A stretch of DNA of 6,053 nt, taken from positions 1 through 6,053 of the forward strand of contig JAEXUU010000395.1 in NCBI GenBank assembly GCA_023452965.1, written 5' to 3'. Origin of the DNA: Pseudomonadota bacterium (GTDB lineage: Bacteria; Pseudomonadota; Alphaproteobacteria; Rhizobiales; Beijerinckiaceae). Shown piece after piece: positions 1-3,110 of this stretch. The position numbers and the translations under genes are program-made. Each line of letters begins with the position of its first letter. Within the stretch, counting starts at the first letter, position 1. The notes below the pieces were generated by a model. That model searched no databases. It was not told the origin of the DNA and saw only the letters and a program-made list of their open reading frames with translations.

Positions 1-15
1 GCGCCGGCCGGCCCG

Positions 16-35
16 GCCGGCAACGAATTGCCGGC
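16..35 (-). terminator. Perfect 8-bp hairpin with a four-base loop, possible transcript 3' end
   Basis: GCCGGCAA (16-23) and TTGCCGGC (28-35) are exact reverse complements separated by four bases. Read on the minus strand the loop is TTCG, a stable tetraloop sequence, although the closing pair here is A-U rather than the favoured C-G. It lies about 65 bases beyond the stop codon of the leftward binding-protein gene. No T-run follows, so it is not a canonical intrinsic terminator. It could be a 3'-stabilising hairpin or a Rho-associated end. It overlaps the competing palindrome at 3-21 (GCCGGCCGG-C-CCGGCCGGC). Confidence 0.35.
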
Positions 36-74
36 GATCGAGCCAGCGCGACGCCGCTGAGCGCCTCGCCTTGC

Positions 75-89
75 CGAGGGCAGCCCTCG
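75..89 (-). terminator. Short hairpin just after the binding-protein stop codon
   Basis: CGAGGG (75-80) and CCCTCG (84-89) are exact reverse complements with a three-base loop. On the leftward transcript this 6-bp GC-rich stem begins about ten bases after the TAG stop at 100-102. No U-tract follows, so termination is only a possibility. A second pairing of CCTCG (64-68) with CGAGG (75-79) would compete with it. Confidence 0.25.
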
Positions 90-99
90 ATCCTGTCGT

Positions 100-1065
100 C
101 TACTGCTGAACGGTGATGCCGTTTTCCTTGATGATCGTCGCATAGGTCGTGACGTAGCGGTCGATCACGGTCTCGAACTCGGCACCCGGCCGGGCCAGCA
201 CGGTGAAGCTCAGGGCCTGCAGCCGCTCCTTGACGTCCGGCCGCGCAAGCGTGGCGAGCCAGGCGCGCTCCAGAGCCGCGCGCGCCGGCGCCGGGGTGTC
301 ACGGCGCACCACGATTCCAAACCAGCTATCCGAGAGAAGATCGGGCAGGCCGAGTTCCGCGAAGGTCGGGACATCCGGAAGCTCGGGGACGCGCTTGTCG
401 GCGGTGACCGCGAGCGCCGTGAGCTTGCCCTCAGCGATCGGCTGGACGACGTCAGGCAGGTTGCTGAGCGCGAAGTCGATCCGGCCGGCATAGAGGTCGA
501 CGAAGAGCTGCGAGGTGCCGTTATAGGGAACATGGGCCGCCTTGCCGCCGGCGAGCCGCAGCAAATGCTCTGCGCCAAGATGCGGCGAGGTCCCGATACC
601 CGGCGAGCCATAGGTCACCGGGGTCCCGCCGTCGCGCAGACGCTTGGCGAAGCCTTGCCAGTCGACCTTCATCGAAGGCGCCACCGTCAGCACATGCGGC
701 ACCACCGTCGCCTGGACGAGCGGGGCGAAGGCGCGCTGCCAGTCGGCGGTGCGCGTCCGCAGGGTTATGTTCGCGGCGAAGCTGTTGGCGATCATCAGCA
801 TGGTGTGCCCGTCCGGCGGGGACTTCAGCGTCTCGGCGCCGGCGATTACGGTGGCCGCGCCGGCGATGTTCTCGACGACGACGGTCTGGCCGAGCGCGTC
901 CTTGAGCCCCTCCTGGGCCAGCCGCGCGACCGGATCCATCGAGGTCCCGGCCGTGAACGGCAGGATCAGCCGCACCGGCTTCGTCGGCTTCCAGTCGGAT
1001 TGCGCCCTGGCGATGGTCGGCAGGGCCAGCCCCGCCAGAAGAAGCGCACGTCGATCAAGCAACAT
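100..1065 (-). CDS. Bug/TctC-family periplasmic tricarboxylate-type substrate-binding protein
   Basis: This is an extracytoplasmic solute receptor of the tripartite tricarboxylate transporter (Bug/TctC) family, which binds small carboxylates or related compounds in the periplasm. At 321 residues it has normal family length. Residues 1-21 form a signal peptide with an Arg pair (LLDRRALLLAG, Tat-like) and an ARA-Q cleavage site after residue 21. The mature protein shows the family landmarks: PVRLILPFTAG followed by D44 in the ligand loop, an N-terminal VVVEN segment, KSPPDGHTMLM (81-91), TYGSPGIGTSPHLGAE (151-166), HVPYNG (178-183) and the DVPTFAELGLPD segment near 231. The start is supported by GGAG seven bases upstream of the ATG. 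It lies 168 bp downstream of the CnbZ-like gene on the same strand and is probably co-transcribed. No TctA or TctB membrane subunits are in the window; Bug receptors are often encoded alone. The ligand cannot be read from the sequence. Confidence 0.93.
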   Translation of the reverse strand: MLLDRRALLLAGLALPTIARAQSDWKPTKPVRLILPFTAGTSMDPVARLAQEGLKDALGQTVVVENIAGAATVIAGAETLKSPPDGHTMLMIANSFAANITLRTRTADWQRAFAPLVQATVVPHVLTVAPSMKVDWQGFAKRLRDGGTPVTYGSPGIGTSPHLGAEHLLRLAGGKAAHVPYNGTSQLFVDLYAGRIDFALSNLPDVVQPIAEGKLTALAVTADKRVPELPDVPTFAELGLPDLLSDSWFGIVVRRDTPAPARAALERAWLATLARPDVKERLQALSFTVLARPGAEFETVIDRYVTTYATIIKENGITVQQ

Positions 1066-1072
1066 CGGTTTT

Positions 1073-1076
1073 CTCC
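1073..1076 (-). promoter_or_regulatory. Ribosome binding site of the binding-protein gene
   Basis: On the minus strand GGAG lies seven bases upstream of the ATG at 1065, followed by an A-rich spacer (AAAACCG). It supports this start and suggests independent translation initiation after the structured spacer. Confidence 0.65.
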
Positions 1077-1095
1077 GGGCTGAGCCTCACCAGGG

Positions 1096-1134
1096 ATGCG
1101 CCCCTGCGACCTCCCCTTCGGTCGCGCAGGGCAT
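1096..1134 (-). repeat. Imperfect palindrome (bulged hairpin) before the binding-protein gene
   Basis: ATG pairs with CAT at the ends, CCCT (1102-1105) with AGGG (1128-1131), and GCGACC (1106-1111) with GGTCGC (1120-1125). This leaves two small bulges and an eight-base loop. The total is about 13 paired steps within 39 bases. Its form resembles the extragenic palindromic repeats common in alphaproteobacterial genomes, but I see only this one copy in the window. Confidence 0.45.
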
Positions 1135-1140
1135 TTGATC

Positions 1141-1176
1141 CTGCGATGGCAAGGCGCGGTCGCCTCGTCATCGCAG
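1141..1176 (-). repeat. Long near-perfect hairpin, 8-bp outer and 5-bp inner stems
   Basis: CTGCGATG (1141-1148) is the exact reverse complement of CATCGCAG (1169-1176). Inside it AGGCG (1152-1156) pairs with CGCCT (1161-1165) around a four-base loop. Between the stems one further C-G pair forms and two positions mismatch on the transcript strand. This is the strongest fold in the spacer. It is followed on the transcript by GATCAAATG, which is not a U-tract, so it is not a standard terminator. Confidence 0.55.
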
Positions 1177-1198
1177 CAACCGCTCCGGCTGATGCGTT

Positions 1199-1230
1199 CC
1201 CGATCCGGCAACGCATAGGGCCGGACCGGG
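1199..1230 (-). terminator. 10-bp stem immediately after the CnbZ-like stop codon
   Basis: CCCGATCCGG (1199-1208) faces CCGGACCGGG (1221-1230). On the leftward transcript all ten positions pair, one as G-U, around a 12-base loop. The stem starts about four bases after the TGA at 1234-1236. There is no U-tract, so it may act as a 3' stabiliser or a partial stop rather than an intrinsic terminator. The stem ATGCGTT/AACGCAT (1192-1198 with 1210-1216) is an alternative that uses the loop of this one. Confidence 0.35.
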
Positions 1231-1233
1231 TCT

Positions 1234-1995
1234 TCAGGCTTGCGTATCGATCACCACGTCCCGCGACAGGCCGCGCACATCCATCTCGTAGTCGAGCACC
1301 GCGACCGGCGGCCGCGAGAAATGCCAGACCAGATCGGCCCCGTTGCCGGTGACCGGCGCCAGCACGTCCGCCAGCAGCGGATGAATGTTCTGGACGGTGT
1401 AGACGTTCACCGCCGTGGCATCGCGCCAGTCGCGCCCGAGGCTGGCGAGCCGTCGCCCCATCTCGCCCATCACCCATTCCGCCTTGGCGCGCACGCCCTC
1501 GTCGGAGACGTCGCCCAGCCGGATCGTCCCTTCCGCATAGCTCGCCGCCCCTTCCGGCGCCTCGCCGCTACCGGCGACGATGAAGCTCGGGCGCGCCGAG
1601 GCATCGGCAACGGTGTAGCTGAAGGCGTGCAGCGATACGGTCGCCGGCTTGCCGAGCTCCGGGCAGATATTCGTCCGGGCAACCGGATTGACCTTGCCCT
1701 GGAGCAGGCCCCACTGCTCGAGCCGCGAAGCATAGACCTTGTTCAGCGCCGCAAAGCCCGCCTCGGAGAACGGCTCGGGCGAGCGCAGCTCACAGGAACA
1801 GAACGCCGTCAGCGGCCTGCCGATGCGCTTCAGATGGGCCTCGATCGCCGCAAGGCCCTGCTCCAGCGGAAGCGGCGCGGACAGGCGCGCCCGCTCGATC
1901 TGGAAGCCCGGCTCGGCCACGACGCCGCCGGAATACTGGAAAACCGCCGGAATGAACCGGAAGCTGCCGTCTTGACTGAGTTGGGTCGAATACAT
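1234..1995 (-). CDS. CnbZ-like deaminase with two RidA/YjgF-type domains
   Basis: This 253-residue, signal-less protein (about 27 kDa) is presumably cytoplasmic. It resembles the CnbZ family, named for a Comamonas enzyme that deaminates 2-aminomuconate and 2-amino-5-chloromuconate and was described as a monomer of about 30 kDa with hypothetical homologues in Bradyrhizobium and Rhodopseudomonas. I recognise this from memory, not from a search. Each half reads like a RidA module. Residues 43-128 contain a helix, LTAFCSCEL, FAALNKVY and then NPVART, with R107 where RidA proteins keep their carboxylate-binding arginine. Residues 138-242 contain FIVAGSGE, a long helix, TAVNVYTVQNIHPLLADVL and HFSRPPVAVLDYEMDVRG. 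The ATG at 1995 has AGGAG eight bases upstream. It is the first gene of the leftward unit, divergent from the LysR gene. Alternatives are a generic RidA-like imine deaminase or a chorismatase-type two-domain YjgF fold. Its substrate is unknown. Confidence 0.9.
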   Translation of the reverse strand: MYSTQLSQDGSFRFIPAVFQYSGGVVAEPGFQIERARLSAPLPLEQGLAAIEAHLKRIGRPLTAFCSCELRSPEPFSEAGFAALNKVYASRLEQWGLLQGKVNPVARTNICPELGKPATVSLHAFSYTVADASARPSFIVAGSGEAPEGAASYAEGTIRLGDVSDEGVRAKAEWVMGEMGRRLASLGRDWRDATAVNVYTVQNIHPLLADVLAPVTGNGADLVWHFSRPPVAVLDYEMDVRGLSRDVVIDTQA

Positions 1996-2003
1996 CGGAT
2001 CGG

Positions 2004-2008
2004 CTCCT
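2004..2008 (-). promoter_or_regulatory. Ribosome binding site of the CnbZ-like gene
   Basis: AGGAG on the minus strand, eight bases before the ATG at 1995. It is the best Shine-Dalgarno match in the window and fixes this start. Confidence 0.75.
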
Positions 2009-2076
2009 AGCCACGTTCTGTCGATATTTTTGAAGGCGGTTCGGCCGAGCAGCCAGATCGGAATCGCAGAACGAAT

Positions 2077-2093
2077 GTTGCCGCTTCGGCAAC
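2077..2093. promoter_or_regulatory. LysR-type operator, perfect 17-bp palindrome with T-N11-A
   Basis: GTTGCCG (2077-2083) and CGGCAAC (2087-2093) are exact reverse complements around CTT. T2079 and A2091 give the T-N11-A spacing typical of LysR-family recognition sites, embedded in a symmetrical arm. The centre, at 2085, is 60 bp from the LysR start and 90 bp from the CnbZ-like start, inside the divergent promoter. The most likely binder is the adjacent LysR protein. Confidence 0.65.
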
Positions 2094-2144
2094 GCTGGAC
2101 TAGCTTTCGGAGCGGCCGGCGGTCAGGCCACGAGGCGCTTTCCG

Positions 2145-3074
2145 ATGTCGCTCACCCGCTACAGGTACTTCGCCGCGGTCGCCGATCAGGGCTCGGTACG
2201 CGAGGCCGCGGACGCGCTGCGTGTCGCGCCCTCCGCGATCAGCCGCCAGATCGCCGGGCTCGAAGAGGAGTACGGCACGGCGCTGTTCGAGCGCCGAGCG
2301 CGCGGCATGCGGTTGACCACGGCCGGGGCCGCAGTGCTCGAGACCGCGCGCACCATCCTCGACTGCGTCCAGCATGCACGCTCCACCATCGAAGAGCTGC
2401 AGGGCGTGAAGCGCGGGCATGTCCGCGCCTGGACCGTCGAAGGCGCGATCGACGACTTCCTCTACCCCGCGCTCGCCGGCTTCTCGGCCGCCCATCCCGC
2501 GGTGAGCTTCGAGGTGATGATCGCCAGCTCCGACCAGCTCGTGCAGCGCCTGCTCGACGACGAGGCGGATATCGCGGTGGCGTTCAATCCGATCCTCCAC
2601 CGCAACATCCTGTCGCTGGCCGAGGTACCCGACCCGCTGGTCGTCGTCGCGCATCCCGGCCATGGCTTCGCGACACGGCAATCGGCGACCATCGCCGAGC
2701 TCGCGGAGATGCAGCTTGCCCTGCCCGACCGGACCTTCGGCCTGCGACGCCTCATCGACGATGTCGCGGCGACGACAGGGGTCGCGCTCAAGCCGGCCGT
2801 GGTCACCAACTCGATCGCATCGCTGCGCTCCTTCGCGCGAGCCGGCATGGGCGTCAGCGTGCTGACGACCTTTGCGAGCAGGCGCGATATCGCGGAAGGT
2901 CACCTGGTCGCGGTGCCGATGCTCGGCCGCAACCTGCAGAAGGCCTGCGTCAAGATCTGCGTGCGCAAGGACCGGCGCCTGTCGCCGGCGGCCGGCGCCC
3001 TCGCCCAGCATCTCGCCCGCAGCGCGCGCAAATATGGCTATGCCCGCTTCAAGGCCGCGACCGGCCCCTCTTAA
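2145..3074 (+). CDS. LysR-family transcriptional regulator
   Basis: This is a 309-residue LysR-type regulator of normal family length, acting in the cytoplasm as a DNA-binding oligomer. Residues 1-60 are the winged helix-turn-helix: YFAAVADQGSVREAADAL, then VAPSAISRQIAGLEEEYGTALFERR, then MRLTTAG. A linker helix follows to about residue 90, and a periplasmic-binding-protein-like effector domain covers about 92-295, including DEADIAVAF, the VVVAHPGHGF segment and SIASLRSFARAGMGVSVLT. The C-terminus is basic (SARKYGYARFKAATGPS). The ATG at 2145 has only a weak GAGG nine bases upstream, consistent with low expression. Divergent orientation next to the CnbZ-like gene, with a T-N11-A palindrome between them, suggests that it activates that gene and represses itself. 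The inducer is unknown, probably a substrate or intermediate of the linked pathway. Confidence 0.95.
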   Translation: MSLTRYRYFAAVADQGSVREAADALRVAPSAISRQIAGLEEEYGTALFERRARGMRLTTAGAAVLETARTILDCVQHARSTIEELQGVKRGHVRAWTVEGAIDDFLYPALAGFSAAHPAVSFEVMIASSDQLVQRLLDDEADIAVAFNPILHRNILSLAEVPDPLVVVAHPGHGFATRQSATIAELAEMQLALPDRTFGLRRLIDDVAATTGVALKPAVVTNSIASLRSFARAGMGVSVLTTFASRRDIAEGHLVAVPMLGRNLQKACVKICVRKDRRLSPAAGALAQHLARSARKYGYARFKAATGPS

Positions 3075-3110
3075 CCTGCTGTTATCCTTGACGGGCTAGC
3101 GTCCCCACGG

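Larger units (their letters stand above)
1..99. other. Left-edge intergenic stretch, GC-rich inverted repeats, no confident gene
   Basis: I see no confident gene here. In the first forward frame a short open stretch runs from the edge to a TGA at 58-60 and would encode 19 residues (APAGPAGNELPAIEPARRR). It could be the C-terminus of a rightward gene convergent with the binding-protein gene, but the run is too short to tell coding from chance. The stretch also contains three sets of inverted repeats, at 3-21, 16-35 and 75-89, which probably form the 3' boundary of the leftward transcription unit. Confidence 0.5.
1066..1233 (-). other. Intercistronic region with a dense set of competing hairpins
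   Basis: This 168-base spacer between the two leftward genes has no credible ORF but many inverted repeats. In transcript order these are: a stem at 1199-1230 starting four bases after the deaminase stop; an alternative 7-bp stem ATGCGTT/AACGCAT (1192-1198 with 1210-1216); a 16-step stem at 1141-1176; CGCAGG/CCTGCG (1125-1130 with 1140-1145); a bulged stem at 1096-1134; and CAGGG/CCCTG (1091-1095 with 1102-1106). Several are mutually exclusive. None is followed by a U-tract. Possible roles are transcript processing or stability, partial attenuation before the binding-protein gene, or a remnant of a dispersed palindromic repeat. Confidence 0.6.
1996..2144. promoter_or_regulatory. Divergent promoter region between the CnbZ-like and LysR genes
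   Basis: The 149 bp between the divergent starts hold the control signals for both genes. The only A/T-rich patch, 2022-2033 (TCAAAAATATCG on the minus strand), is a plausible -10 area for the leftward gene. It lies about 55-60 bp from the centre of the LysR palindrome at 2077-2093, the usual distance for activation by this family. For the rightward gene, TTGCCG (2078-2083) and TAGCTT (2101-2106), 17 bp apart, form a weak promoter whose -35 box overlaps the palindrome, as expected for autorepression. Both promoter calls are weak matches. Confidence 0.5.

Noticed and set aside
1..60. A 19-residue possible C-terminus of a rightward gene ending at TGA 58-60
   Set aside because: Plausible composition, but too short to separate from chance, and the same bases form strong palindromes.
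1240..2010. A 256-codon forward frame opposite the CnbZ-like gene
   Set aside because: Same-register antisense shadow, His/Arg-rich, and it would also run through the divergent promoter side without a credible start.
2100..3011. A 303-codon minus-strand frame opposite lysR
   Set aside because: In codon register with the LysR gene and open only because that gene lacks TTA, CTA and TCA; no recognisable motif.
2030..3091. A 353-codon forward frame overlapping lysR
   Set aside because: Arg-rich, low-complexity shadow of the LysR frame; the LysR protein has clear helix-turn-helix and effector-domain motifs.
3088..3093. TTGACG as a -35 box for the TPR gene
   Set aside because: No acceptable -10 hexamer lies 16-18 bp downstream; at that distance the sequence is ATGGAA over the start codon.
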